Assembly: GCF_016651105.1 (NCBI RefSeq)
Contig: NZ_JAEKEL010000002.1
Coordinates: 826,501-890,500, forward strand
Direction of reading: 5' to 3'
Length of the DNA: 64,000 nt
From: Pseudomonas sp. TH15
Lineage (GTDB): Bacteria; Pseudomonadota; Gammaproteobacteria; Pseudomonadales; Pseudomonadaceae
Made by a program: the position numbers and the translations under genes. How positions within the stretch are numbered: the first letter of the stretch is position 1; each line of letters begins with the position of its first letter. The notes under the pieces were generated by a model. The model was given only the letters and a program-made list of their open reading frames with translations, made no database searches and was not told the origin of the DNA. Below are positions 18,357 to 27,385 of this stretch, piece by piece.

Positions 18357-19812
18357 GTGACACCTCCCACGCAGTCAGGGCATGATCGGCCTCGACCAGA
18401 TCGGAAAAGGCATGGCGTTCGCCGTTGATTTCCTGATAGTCCTCGTGACCTTTACCGGCCAGGACAATCACATCATCAGCGGTTGCGCTGGCGATCAACT
18501 GGGCAATCGCCTGACCACGACCCGCCACGAACGTCACTTTTTCCACAGCGGTGAAACCGGCGCGGATGTCGTCGAAAATTACGGATGGATCTTCGGTGCG
18601 CGGGTTGTCGTCGGTGACCAGCACGCCATCGGCCAGACGCTCTACCACTTCAGCCATCAGCGGACGCTTGCCGCGATCGCGGTCACCGCCGCAACCGAAT
18701 AGGCACAGCAACCGGCCTCTGGCATGTGGACGCAGGGCCAGCAAGACTTTTTCCAGCGCATCCGGGGTGTGGGCGTAATCGACCACCACCAGCGGCTGAG
18801 TCCCGCCGCCCAAGCGCTGCATACGACCCGCAGGGCCTTCGAGTTTTGGAAGGACCTGGAGGATTTCGTCCAGCGCGTAGTCCAGACCGAGCAAGGCACC
18901 GACCGCTGCCAGGACGTTGCTCAGGTTGAAACGACCGAGCAAGGTGCTGCGCAAATGGTGCTCGCCTTGCGGCGTGACCAAGGTGGCGCGCACCCCTTCG
19001 TCATCAAACTGCGCTTCACGGCAATAAAGGTAGGCGCTGGTGTCTTCCAGGCTATAGGTGATCAAACGTGATTCGCGCTTGTCCGCCGCCAGTTGCCGGC
19101 CGAACTCGTCGTCGAGGTTGATCACCCGGCATTTCAAATCGTTCCAGGCAAACAGCTTGGCCTTGGCTTCGCCGTAGGCCTGCATGGTGCCGTGGTAATC
19201 AAGGTGATCGCGGGACAGGTTGGTCATCACTGCCACATCGAACGCCAATGCGGTCACGCGGCCCTGATCCAGACCGTGGGAAGAGACTTCCATCGCCACA
19301 GCTTTGGCACCGGCCTTTTTCAGGTCGGCAAGGGTCGCTTGCACGGCAATCGGGTTCGGCGTGGTGTGCAGGCCGCTTTCAAGCGCGCCATAGAAACCGG
19401 TGCCCAGGGTGCCGACGATGCCGCAGTGTTGACCGAGCAAGTCCAAGGCTTGCGCGACCAATTGTGTCACGCTGGTTTTGCCGTTGGTGCCGGTGACACC
19501 GACCAGATTCAGATGGCGGCTCGGGTCGCCATAAAAACGCCCGGCAATGTCCGACAACTGCGCCGCCAGGCCTTTGACCGGAATCAGCGGCGCATCGGTA
19601 ATTGGCAGCACGGTGGCGCCTTCGACTTCATAAGCCACGGCAGCAGCACCGCGCTGCAACGCATCGGCAATGTGCGCACGACCATCGAATTTGCCGCCAG
19701 GGACAGCCAGGAACAAATCACCTGCCCGTACATTGCGGCTGTCCAGGGTCAGTTCGCGGATCAACAGATCACGACCGGCATGGGCGAAAATCTTGTTCAG
19801 ACTCAGAGACAT
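18349..19812 (-). CDS. murE: UDP-MurNAc-dipeptide--meso-diaminopimelate ligase
   Basis: MurE adds the third residue of the stem peptide. The DNPR motif (DDNPRTEDP) identifies meso-diaminopimelate as substrate, as expected for a Gram-negative. The 487 residues include the P-loop VTGTNGKTSVTQLV and the C-terminal LAGKGHEDYQ motif. It overlaps ftsI by one base (TGATG). Confidence 0.99.
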   Translation of the reverse strand: MSLSLNKIFAHAGRDLLIRELTLDSRNVRAGDLFLAVPGGKFDGRAHIADALQRGAAAVAYEVEGATVLPITDAPLIPVKGLAAQLSDIAGRFYGDPSRHLNLVGVTGTNGKTSVTQLVAQALDLLGQHCGIVGTLGTGFYGALESGLHTTPNPIAVQATLADLKKAGAKAVAMEVSSHGLDQGRVTALAFDVAVMTNLSRDHLDYHGTMQAYGEAKAKLFAWNDLKCRVINLDDEFGRQLAADKRESRLITYSLEDTSAYLYCREAQFDDEGVRATLVTPQGEHHLRSTLLGRFNLSNVLAAVGALLGLDYALDEILQVLPKLEGPAGRMQRLGGGTQPLVVVDYAHTPDALEKVLLALRPHARGRLLCLFGCGGDRDRGKRPLMAEVVERLADGVLVTDDNPRTEDPSVIFDDIRAGFTAVEKVTFVAGRGQAIAQLIASATADDVIVLAGKGHEDYQEINGERHAFSDLVEADHALTAWEVSHA

Positions 19813-21554
19813 CAGCCGCGCCCTCCATTGGCTTTCAGCGGAACGACCGGTGCAGCGTTGGCTTGTTGGGTCGGTGGCAGGTTATCCGGGGTGACGTTCA
19901 TCAGGCGCAGCGTCCCGGACATCACTCGGCTGAACACCGGCGCCGATACCAGACCACCGAAGTAGCCGGCCTTGGACGGCTCATCAATTACCACCACGAT
20001 GGCGTAACGCGGATCGCTCATCGGGCCGAAGCCGGCGAACAGCGAGCGGTAGGAATTCTCGGCGTAGCCTTTGGTGCCCACGGACGTCTTACGCGCGGTA
20101 CCCGACTTGCCGGCCACGTGGTACGCCGGCACCTGGGCACGGAATACACCGCGCGGGGCCTCGATCACCTGGGTCAGCATGCCTTGCATGGTTTTGGCGA
20201 CGTTTTCCGGGATCACCTGGGTGGTCTGCGGTGGCTTGTCGGTCTTGATCAGGGTCAGCGGCGCGATACGACCGTTGTTGGCCAGCGCCGAGAACGCGTG
20301 GACCAACTGGATCGCCGTCACCGAAATACCGTAGCCGTAGGACAGAGTGGCGGTTTCAGCCTTGCGCCATTCGCGGTAGTTCGGCAGGTTGCCGACGCGC
20401 TCGCCCGGGAAGCCCAGGCCGGTGTCCTGGCCGAGGCCGACTTTTTGCGCCAGACGGAAAATGGTTTCGCCGCCGATATCGAACGCGACCTTACTCATGC
20501 CGACGTTACTGGAGTTGATCAGGATGCCGGTCAGGTCGAGCACCGGACCTTCGGTCTTCGATACGTCCTTGATGGTGTATTTACCAATCTGCAAGCTGCC
20601 CGGGTACACCTCGACGGTGTCGCTCGGCTTCCAGCGCCCGGTTTCCAGGGCGGCACTCATGGAGATCGCTTTCATGGTCGAACCGGGTTCGAACACGTCG
20701 ATCATCGCGCGGTTACGCATCATCGCCGGCTGCAGGTTGCGACGGTTGTTCGGGTTGTAGGTCGGCTGGTTGACCATGGCTAGGATCTCGCCGGTCTTCA
20801 CGTCCATGATCACCAGGCTGCCGGCCTTCGCGCCGTTCTCGATGATCGCGTTACGCAGCTCGCGGTTGGCCAGATATTGCAGACGCAGGTCAATGGACAA
20901 CGCCAAGGGCTTGCCGGCCTTGGCGTTTTTGGTGACCTGGACATCTTTGATCAGTCTGCCGCGCCGATCCTTGATGACCTGTCGCTTGCCGGCGACCCCG
21001 GCCAGCCATTCGTCGTAGGCCAGCTCGACGCCTTCGCGCCCGTGATCGTCAATGTCGGTAAAGCCGACCATGTGCGCGGTGACTTCACCGGCCGGGTAGA
21101 AACGGCGGAACTCTTCAATGCCGTAGACGCCTGGCACTTTAAGGTCGAGCACCGACTGGCCTTGCTCAGGCGTCAACCCGCGCACCAGATAGATGAATTC
21201 TTTATTGGCCTGGGCTTCGAGACGTTCGGTCAGGGCTTTCGGATCCTGGCCCAGCGCTGCGGCCAGTGCTGGCCACTTCTCTTTGGCCAGCTGCATTTCC
21301 TTGGCGTTGGCCCACAGGGTGGTGACCGGCGTACTCACGGCCAAAGGCTCGCCGTTACGGTCGGTGATCAGACCACGGTGAGCGGGAATAGGAATGTGAC
21401 GGACGCTGCGCGCGTCGCCCTGCCCCTTGAGGAAGTCACGGTCGACCACTTGCAGGTCGATGATGCGCCAGCAAATTGCAGCCACCATGACACCGAGCAA
21501 CCCCATGACCACGCGGAACCGCCAAGGGAAAAGTGCACCTTCAAGTTTCATCAT
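19812..21554 (-). CDS. ftsI: Penicillin-binding protein 3 (FtsI)
   Basis: FtsI is the septal class B transpeptidase that crosslinks peptidoglycan made by FtsW; it is the main target of anti-pseudomonal beta-lactams. One N-terminal membrane helix (about 13-35) precedes a pedestal domain. The transpeptidase domain has the active Ser in STMK (about residue 291-292), the SSN motif and KSGT. Two adjacent ATG codons (21554 and 21551) are possible starts, giving 580 or 579 residues; the second overlaps the ftsL stop as ATGA. Confidence 0.99.
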   Translation of the reverse strand: MMKLEGALFPWRFRVVMGLLGVMVAAICWRIIDLQVVDRDFLKGQGDARSVRHIPIPAHRGLITDRNGEPLAVSTPVTTLWANAKEMQLAKEKWPALAAALGQDPKALTERLEAQANKEFIYLVRGLTPEQGQSVLDLKVPGVYGIEEFRRFYPAGEVTAHMVGFTDIDDHGREGVELAYDEWLAGVAGKRQVIKDRRGRLIKDVQVTKNAKAGKPLALSIDLRLQYLANRELRNAIIENGAKAGSLVIMDVKTGEILAMVNQPTYNPNNRRNLQPAMMRNRAMIDVFEPGSTMKAISMSAALETGRWKPSDTVEVYPGSLQIGKYTIKDVSKTEGPVLDLTGILINSSNVGMSKVAFDIGGETIFRLAQKVGLGQDTGLGFPGERVGNLPNYREWRKAETATLSYGYGISVTAIQLVHAFSALANNGRIAPLTLIKTDKPPQTTQVIPENVAKTMQGMLTQVIEAPRGVFRAQVPAYHVAGKSGTARKTSVGTKGYAENSYRSLFAGFGPMSDPRYAIVVVIDEPSKAGYFGGLVSAPVFSRVMSGTLRLMNVTPDNLPPTQQANAAPVVPLKANGGRG

Positions 21555-21844
21555 GGCGCCACCATCCGTACTTCAGCAGCGCCGGGAATGCGCATCTTCA
21601 GTTGTTCGGTGGCCAGGACTTCGATGCGGCTGTGGGCGGTCCAGGTGCTCTGCTCGAGAATCAACCGGCCCCACTCGGCCTGCGCCTTGTCGCGCACGCT
21701 CAACTCGTTGTACAGCGAGTTCAACAACTGACGGTTCCAGTGGGCGCTGTAAGACACGCCGATGGCCGACACGATCACGCCAATAAACAACAGCAGCATG
21801 AAAAAGCTTCCGCCGGGAAGTGGCTTGGCGAAAAGCTTGCTCAC
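21551..21844 (-). CDS. ftsL: Cell division protein FtsL
   Basis: FtsL is a small bitopic protein of the FtsQLB complex that activates FtsWI. The 97 residues comprise a short cytoplasmic tail (MSKLFAKPLPGG), one membrane helix (about 13-33), and a periplasmic coiled coil that includes NRQLLNSLYNEL. It is placed between rsmH and ftsI with four-base overlaps on both sides. Identification rests on size, topology and position because FtsL is poorly conserved. Confidence 0.96.
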   Translation of the reverse strand: MSKLFAKPLPGGSFFMLLLFIGVIVSAIGVSYSAHWNRQLLNSLYNELSVRDKAQAEWGRLILEQSTWTAHSRIEVLATEQLKMRIPGAAEVRMVAP

Positions 21845-22788
21845 CGCAGCTTCTCCGCGACGCGCATGATGGCGCTACGAGAACGTGGGTTGGCTTTGAG
21901 TTCGGCCTCGGAGGCGGACTGCGCTTTGCCATGGACTTTGATTTTCGGTTCGAAGGCGACGTGACGGACCGGCAGGTTGCGCGGCAGGTTGTCGGACTCG
22001 CCTTTCACCAGTTTGCGCATGAACAGTTTGACGATGCGGTCTTCCAGGGAATGGAAGCTGATGACCACCAGGCGACCGCCGATTTCCAGACATTCCAGCG
22101 CGGCTTCGAGGCCGGCTTCCAGATCGCCCAGTTCGTTGTTGACGTGAATACGCAGGCCCTGGAACGCACGGGTGGCCGGGTTCTTGCCCTTTTCCCATGC
22201 AGGGTTCGCGACTTTCAGGACTTCGGCCAGGTCAGCAGTGCGCTCGAAAGGCTTGATGTCGCGACGCTCGGCCACGGCACGGGCCATGCGCCCGGAGAAA
22301 CGTTCTTCGCCGTATTCCTTGAACACCCGGGCGATTTCTTCCACCGGCGCGGTGTTGACGAATTCGGCAGCGCTGATCCCGCGGGACGGGTCCATGCGCA
22401 TGTCCAGCGGGCCATCGTTGAGGAAACTGAAGCCGCGCTCAGGGTCGTCGAGCTGTGGCGACGAGACGCCCAGGTCGAGCAGAATGCCGCTGACCTTGCC
22501 GGCCAGACCGCGCTCGGCGACTTCCGAACCGAGCTCGGCAAAGCTGCGCTGCACAACGACAAAGCGGCCGTCTTCGGCCGCTAGCGTTTGCCCGGTGGCA
22601 ATCGCTTGAGGATCTTTATCGAATCCAAGCAACCGACCATCGGGACCGAGCTGGCTGAGGATCAACCGGCTGTGTCCGCCGCGTCCGAACGTACCGTCCA
22701 GATAGCAGCCATCAGGACGTACGGCGAGAGCCTCCACGGCTTCGTCAAGCAGTACGGTGATGTGGTTAAAGCCGCTATCAATAGTCAC
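21841..22788 (-). CDS. rsmH: 16S rRNA (cytosine-1402 N4) methyltransferase RsmH (MraW)
   Basis: RsmH methylates C1402 in the ribosomal decoding site using S-adenosylmethionine; RsmI, also in this window, modifies the same nucleotide. The 315 residues show the SAM-binding motif YLDGTFGRGGHSR and family sequences DLGVSSPQLDDPERGFSF and ISFHSLEDRIVK. It overlaps mraZ by four bases. Confidence 0.99.
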   Translation of the reverse strand: MTIDSGFNHITVLLDEAVEALAVRPDGCYLDGTFGRGGHSRLILSQLGPDGRLLGFDKDPQAIATGQTLAAEDGRFVVVQRSFAELGSEVAERGLAGKVSGILLDLGVSSPQLDDPERGFSFLNDGPLDMRMDPSRGISAAEFVNTAPVEEIARVFKEYGEERFSGRMARAVAERRDIKPFERTADLAEVLKVANPAWEKGKNPATRAFQGLRIHVNNELGDLEAGLEAALECLEIGGRLVVISFHSLEDRIVKLFMRKLVKGESDNLPRNLPVRHVAFEPKIKVHGKAQSASEAELKANPRSRSAIMRVAEKLR

Positions 22789-23240
22789 AGGATCAAATCA
22801 CGCAGTTCATCAGGCATGGCGCCCGGTTGTTGAATAGCAGCCAGGTCAGCGGCAGAAACCGCATCCCAGGCATCCTCGTCCCATAATTGGAACTTGTTCA
22901 GTTGGCCCACCAGCATTGCGCGCTTATCCAACTTGGCATATTCGCGCAGACGCGGCGGAACCAGAAAACGACCACTGCCATCGAGCTCGAGGTCGACGGC
23001 ATTACCAATCAGCAAACGTTGCAGGCGACGGTTCTCTTCGCGAAGCGAAGGCAGTGCGCGCAGTTTGGTTTCAATAATTTCCCACTCATCGAGGGGGTAA
23101 ACGCACAAACATGGATCAACGGCATCGATGGTGACGATTAATTGCCCGGAACTTCTCGAAACCAGCTCGTCACGGTACCGGCTCGGCATAGCGAGACGGC
23201 CCTTTGCATCGAGACTGATAGCGTTAGCTCCGCGAAACAC
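22785..23240 (-). CDS. mraZ: Transcriptional regulator MraZ
   Basis: MraZ is a ring-shaped AbrB-like DNA-binding protein that represses its own dcw operon. The 151 residues contain the two family repeats with D-x3-R motifs (DAKGRLAMPSRYR near 12-24 and DGSGRFLVPPRLR near 85-97). It is the first gene of the cluster. Three matching operator boxes lie between its promoter and start. Confidence 0.98.
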   Translation of the reverse strand: MFRGANAISLDAKGRLAMPSRYRDELVSRSSGQLIVTIDAVDPCLCVYPLDEWEIIETKLRALPSLREENRRLQRLLIGNAVDLELDGSGRFLVPPRLREYAKLDKRAMLVGQLNKFQLWDEDAWDAVSAADLAAIQQPGAMPDELRDLIL

Positions 23241-23282
23241 GTCAGCGTTTCTCCAATTTTTAGCGTTTTGAGCTCAAAAAAC

Positions 23283-23308
23283 CCACTTCATGCCACTTTC
23301 CGCCACTT
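23283..23308 (-). promoter_or_regulatory. MraZ operator: three direct repeats with 10-bp period
   Basis: On the minus strand AAGTGG occurs three times (complements at 23303-23308, 23293-23298 and 23283-23288), spaced exactly 10 bp. This puts all copies on one DNA face, as in the known TGGG-type MraZ boxes. They lie just downstream of the predicted -10, so bound MraZ would block initiation or early elongation. Confidence 0.82.
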
Positions 23309-23314
23309 GCGCAC

Positions 23315-23344
23315 ACTATAGGAATGCGCCCACCACACCGTCAA
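23315..23344 (-). promoter_or_regulatory. Main dcw (mraZ) promoter
   Basis: On the minus strand TTGACG (complement 23339-23344) and TATAGT (complement 23315-23320) are separated by 18 bp, a good sigma-70 match. The predicted transcript starts about 100 bases before mraZ and runs through the MraZ boxes. Confidence 0.78.
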
Positions 23345-23596
23345 GGCGCGGATTAAAGGAAAACCCTTACAGAACGGAGATTTAGGAGTGTAAAAGGAGG
23401 GGGAACGAGAATCTGGCGTATGTTTTCGCTCAATAACTTGAATCAGCACGGATAGCTGCATTCGAAAGTTAAAGTAATTTGTTAAGAGTAAGATTTTTTC
23501 GGTATTACGAGAGGGGGTCTGCTGGTGTTTATGTAAGGAGGGAAATTGCCACTACCAGCACCCTGCTCAATGATTCAAGCAGGGGAGAAAAAAAGG
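23345..23596. other. AT-rich gene-free gap between mraZ promoter and rnpB
   Basis: This stretch of about 250 bases is richer in A and T than its neighbours. A 7-bp stem CCCTGCT/AGCAGGG with a 10-base loop is at 23561-23584, just beyond the rnpB T tract. I find no convincing gene in it; it may hold further upstream promoters for the dcw cluster. Confidence 0.5.
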
Positions 23597-23951
23597 TGGA
23601 GAGTCGATCTGTAAGCCGGGTTCTGTCTTGAACAGTCATTCGTCTACGATGGCCATCACTGGACATCTTTAGCAACCTACCCGGTCCCAGCGCGGGCCAC
23701 GCCTTGGGACCCTATTTGGTCTTGCTCCAAGTGGGGTTTACCTAGCCACGAACTGTTGCCAGACGTGCGGTGCGCTCTTACCGCACCTTTTCACCCTTAC
23801 CGGCGCCGAAGCGCTTAGGCGGTTATTTTCTGTGGCACTTTCCGTAGGCTCACACCTCCCAGGCATTACCTGGCACTTCGCCCTATGGAGCCCGGACTTT
23901 CCTCCCCCCCCTAATTTTCATAGAGGGCAGCGACTGTCCAATCGACTCTCC
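23597..23951 (-). ncRNA. rnpB: RNase P RNA, class A
   Basis: This is the catalytic RNA that matures tRNA 5' ends together with the RnpA protein. The minus strand shows the hallmarks. There is a 5' GAGTCGAT that pairs with the 3' ATCGACTC (helix P1). Also present are GAGGAAAGTCCGGGCTCC (conserved region I), GGTAAACCCCA, and ACAGAACCCGGCTTA near the 3' end. A run of seven T residues follows at once (23587-23594). Length of about 355 fits. The ends are placed by the P1 helix and may be off by a few bases. Confidence 0.97.
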
Positions 23952-23958
23952 GCCGCAA

Positions 23959-23987
23959 AGGTTAACGGCAGAGCGGCCGAAGAACAA
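23959..23987 (-). promoter_or_regulatory. Candidate rnpB promoter
   Basis: On the minus strand TTGTTC (complement 23982-23987) and TAACCT (complement 23959-23964) are 17 bp apart. They place the transcription start near the predicted 5' end of the RNA at 23951. Confidence 0.55.
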
Positions 23988-24024
23988 GCGCTAAAAGCCT
24001 TTGGCCACTCCTGCGCGTCGGGTT

Positions 24025-24930
24025 TTACTCGCTCTTCTGTTTATCCAGCGCGACTTGATACAGAACATTCTTACGCTCGCCGGTAATTTGCGCGGCCAAG
24101 GCGGCGGCACGCTTGAGCGGCATTTCTTCGAGCAACAGGTTGAGGATGCGCATGGCTTCGCTGCTGACTGCGTCTTCCGTCTCCGGCGCCGACCAGCCGG
24201 CCACCAGCACCACGCACTCCCCGCGCTGCTGATTGCTGTCGGACTCGACAAACTCACGCAACTCGGCGAGCGGCAACCCCTTGAGTGTCTCGAACGTTTT
24301 AGTGATTTCCCGCGCCAACAACGCCGGGCGCTCGCCGCCGAATACCAGTTCCATGTCTTGCAGGCATTCAAGGATGCGGTGCGGAGCCTCGTAGAAAATC
24401 AGCGTGCGCGGTTCTTCCTTGACCAACTCCAGTCGCGCCCGACGCCCCACAGCCTTGGCCGGCAGGAAGCCTTCGAAAATGAAGCGATCCGACGGCAGCC
24501 CCGCCGCCGAGAGTGCGGCGATCAACGCGCAAGCGCCGGGCACTGGCACCACATTGATCCCCGCTGCACGGGCCTGACGCACCAGGTGATAACCCGGATC
24601 GGAAATCAGCGGCGTGCCGGCGTCAGAGATCAATGCCACATCGTCGCCGGCCAGCAGGCGTGTGATAAAGCGGCTACCTTCATCACGTTCGTTGTGTTCA
24701 TGGCAGGCGGCCAACGGCGTAGGAATGCCGAAGTGCTGCATCAAACGCTGGGAGTGACGCGTGTCTTCGGCGGCAATCAACGCCACCTCGCGCAGGATTT
24801 TCAGCGCACGGGCACTGATGTCGTCCAGGTTGCCGATGGGCGTCGCCACCACATAAAGCGAGCCAGCAGCGGAATTCAAAGCACCTGGAGCAGTCAAAGC
24901 GCACACCTCATGATCGGTAAAAGTCGCCAT
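24025..24930 (-). CDS. rsmI: 16S rRNA (cytidine-1402 2'-O) methyltransferase RsmI
   Basis: RsmI methylates the ribose of C1402, the nucleotide whose base is modified by RsmH. The protein belongs to the tetrapyrrole-methylase fold family. The N-terminal GSLYVVATPIGNLDD and the motifs DAGTPLISDPGYHLV and FEGFLPAK are diagnostic. The ATG at 24930 (301 residues) is chosen; a longer frame to 25005 lacks family-like sequence and neither has a strong ribosome-binding site. It is divergent from lpoA and ends 74 bases upstream of rnpB. Confidence 0.95.
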   Translation of the reverse strand: MATFTDHEVCALTAPGALNSAAGSLYVVATPIGNLDDISARALKILREVALIAAEDTRHSQRLMQHFGIPTPLAACHEHNERDEGSRFITRLLAGDDVALISDAGTPLISDPGYHLVRQARAAGINVVPVPGACALIAALSAAGLPSDRFIFEGFLPAKAVGRRARLELVKEEPRTLIFYEAPHRILECLQDMELVFGGERPALLAREITKTFETLKGLPLAELREFVESDSNQQRGECVVLVAGWSAPETEDAVSSEAMRILNLLLEEMPLKRAAALAAQITGERKNVLYQVALDKQKSE

Positions 24931-25107
24931 TGTAGCGCGTAGCAGCTTTCGCGATACGCCCCACCCACCCTTGGTTTTTCGGCCTTTTGTGCAGTACTGC
25001 AACATTTACACGAGCTAAATTGACGGTTTCACGCCAGTAACATCGCGCCCCGGCCAGCGCTTGGGTACAATTCCACGCTAATTTGATCGAGTATCAGGAA
25101 CACTTAC

Positions 25108-26919
25108 ATGATCGCTTGCCTGCGGCTGTTCTCTGCCCTCTGCCTCGCTGCCTTGCTGGTGGCTTGCGCCAGCTCGCCCTCCTCCAGCCTTGGCGAACTT
25201 CCACGCACCCCGGATGCCAGTATCGAGCAATTGCTCGAAAAGGCTGCCCAAAGCAAAACGCCGGAACAAGCTGCACTGTTTCGCCTGAGCGCGGCAGACC
25301 TGGCTTACCGTCAGGGCAATGCCGGCCAGTCCGCGCAAATCCTGCAACAGGTGCCGATGGAACAACTCAAGCCTGGCCAACAGGTCTTCGCCAGCACTCT
25401 GGCGGCTGAACTGGCCATGGTGCGCAATCAGCCCAAAGCGGCGCTGACTGCCTTGAGCCATCCGAGCCTGCAACGCTTGGGCGAACTGCCTGTCGAGCAA
25501 CAAGTACGCACCGGCACCGTTCACGCCCGCGCCCTTGAAGCCGATGGCCAGACCCTGGCCGCTGCACGGGAACGCATCTTTATTGCGCCAATGCTCGAAG
25601 GTGAAGCAGCCAGCAAAAACCACGAAGCGATCTGGATCCTGATCGCCTCGCTGCCCACAGATCAATTGCAGCCGACCACCTCCGACGACCTCGGTGGCTG
25701 GATGGGCCTGGCTCTGGCGGTGAAAACTGCCGGCACACTGGAGCAGCAGCAAGCGGCGATCGACAACTGGCGCGCACAGAATCCCAAGCACCCAGCCGCC
25801 CTTCAATTGCCGCTGCCGCTGACCAAACTCAAAGAGCTGGCGAGCCAGCCCCTGAGCAAAATTGCTCTGCTGCTGCCACAAGAAGGCCAGTTGGCGGCGG
25901 TTGGCAAGGCACTGCGCGACGGTTTCATGGCCGCTCACTACCAGGCACAACAAGCCGGGCAGAAGCCGCCAGCCATCGTGTTCTATGACAGCTCGAAACT
26001 GACCTCGATGGACGAGTTCTATCGCAAGGCCCAGGCCGACGGCGTGCAACTGGTCGTTGGTCCGCTGGAGAAGCCGCTGGTCAAACAGCTCAGCGCTCAC
26101 CCTCAGCTACCGATCACCACGTTGGCGCTGAACTATAGCGAAGGCGAGCAAGGTCCGGCGCAGCTGTTCCAGTTTGGCCTTGCGGCTGAAGACGAAGCTC
26201 GCGAAGTGTCCCGCCGCGCTCGCGCCGATGGCTTGCATCGTGCTGCCATCATGGTGCCAAAAGGCGAATGGGGCGACCGCGTAATGAAGGCATTCAGCCA
26301 GGACTGGCAAGCGAACGGTGGCAGCATTGTCGCCGTCGAACGTGTTGACCAGCCGGTACAACTGGCACAGCAGATTGCTGACATGTTCCAGTTGCGCCAG
26401 AGCGAAGGTCGCGCCAAGAGCCTGCAGAGCACCGTTGGCTCGCAAGTCGCCGCCCAGCCTTCCCGTCGTCAGGACATCGAGTTCATCTTCCTGGCGGCCA
26501 CCCCGCAACAGGCGCAACAGATCAAACCAACCCTGAACTTCCAGTACGCCGGTGACGTCCCGGTTTACGCGACGTCCCACGTGTTCAGTGCCAGCGGCGA
26601 TGTAAACCAGTACAACGACATGAACGGTGTGCGCTTCTGCGAAACCCCGTGGCTACTGGATGCCAACGATCCACTGCGCAAACAGGTCACTGCACAATGG
26701 CCGCAGGCCGGTGGCAGCCTCGGTCGCCTTTACGCAATGGGTGTTGACGCCTATCGCCTGGCACCGCGCCTGGGGCAACTCAAGGCTTTGCCGGACAGCC
26801 GCATCGAAGGTCAATCGGGCAGCCTCGGCATGACCCAGAACCAACGCGTGGTTCGCCAGTTGCCGTGGGCACAGTTCGTTAATGGTCAGATTCAACGCCT
26901 GCCGGACACCCCGCGCTAA
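25108..26919 (+). CDS. lpoA: Outer-membrane lipoprotein LpoA, activator of PBP1a
   Basis: LpoA reaches from the outer membrane to stimulate the class A peptidoglycan synthase PBP1a. The 603 residues begin with a lipoprotein signal (lipobox LVAC, Cys at about 20). An N-terminal TPR-like helical domain (about 30-250) and a periplasmic-binding-protein-like C-terminal domain (about 255-600, starting ISKIALLLPQEGQLAAVGKALRDGF in several pieces) follow. It heads lpoA-yraN-diaA-dolP, the same order as in enteric bacteria; its stop overlaps yraN by one base. Confidence 0.95.
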   Translation: MIACLRLFSALCLAALLVACASSPSSSLGELPRTPDASIEQLLEKAAQSKTPEQAALFRLSAADLAYRQGNAGQSAQILQQVPMEQLKPGQQVFASTLAAELAMVRNQPKAALTALSHPSLQRLGELPVEQQVRTGTVHARALEADGQTLAAARERIFIAPMLEGEAASKNHEAIWILIASLPTDQLQPTTSDDLGGWMGLALAVKTAGTLEQQQAAIDNWRAQNPKHPAALQLPLPLTKLKELASQPLSKIALLLPQEGQLAAVGKALRDGFMAAHYQAQQAGQKPPAIVFYDSSKLTSMDEFYRKAQADGVQLVVGPLEKPLVKQLSAHPQLPITTLALNYSEGEQGPAQLFQFGLAAEDEAREVSRRARADGLHRAAIMVPKGEWGDRVMKAFSQDWQANGGSIVAVERVDQPVQLAQQIADMFQLRQSEGRAKSLQSTVGSQVAAQPSRRQDIEFIFLAATPQQAQQIKPTLNFQYAGDVPVYATSHVFSASGDVNQYNDMNGVRFCETPWLLDANDPLRKQVTAQWPQAGGSLGRLYAMGVDAYRLAPRLGQLKALPDSRIEGQSGSLGMTQNQRVVRQLPWAQFVNGQIQRLPDTPR

Positions 26920-27281
26920 TGCCTGACAGGTCACGCCAGCAAAGCGGTAAAGATGCCGAGCGCCATGCGCTCGAGCATCTTCAACAACACGGTCTGCGCC
27001 TGCTGGCGCAGAACTGGTTGTGTAAACGCGGCGAGCTTGATCTGGTCATGCTTGATGGCGATACAGTAGTATTCGTTGAAGTCCGCTACAGAAAAAACAC
27101 TCAATGGGGTGGCGCACTCGATAGCATCGATGGGCGCAAACGGCAGAAACTGATTTTCGCCGCGCAGTATTTTCTTCAGCGCGAGTCGCGTTGGGCCAAT
27201 TCCCCTTGCCGTTTCGACGTGGTTGCCATCGAAAGCAGCCTTGATCAGTTGAACTGGATGCAGAATGCCTTCGACAGCTGA
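26919..27281 (+). CDS. yraN: YraN family protein (UPF0102), putative nuclease fold
   Basis: This 120-residue protein belongs to the UPF0102 family, which has an endonuclease-like fold with no firmly established role. The family core is visible: GKDAERHALEHL at the N-terminus, then GELDLVMLDGDTVVFVEVRYR with the D/E-x-K-like acidic residues. Its ATG overlaps the lpoA stop (TAATG), so the two are probably translated together. Confidence 0.93.
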   Translation: MPDRSRQQSGKDAERHALEHLQQHGLRLLAQNWLCKRGELDLVMLDGDTVVFVEVRYRKNTQWGGALDSIDGRKRQKLIFAAQYFLQRESRWANSPCRFDVVAIESSLDQLNWMQNAFDS

Positions 27282-27385
27282 TCGCTTGCACCCCGAACCG
27301 GACACCTTCACCCAACACTTTTGCTCTTTGCTTTGCGGGCTGCACATTCATGTGCCGAGTAGCCGCGCTAATTAAGGTCACACAG

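Noticed and set aside
23547..23615. Short TTG-started open frame with AGGAGG-like sequence running into rnpB antisense
   Set aside because: About 20 codons, low complexity, overlaps the RNase P RNA end, and nothing supports expression.
23597..24025. Protein-coding frame 23832-24086 on the plus strand
   Set aside because: It lies antisense to RNase P RNA and the rsmI end; the RNA explains the conservation.
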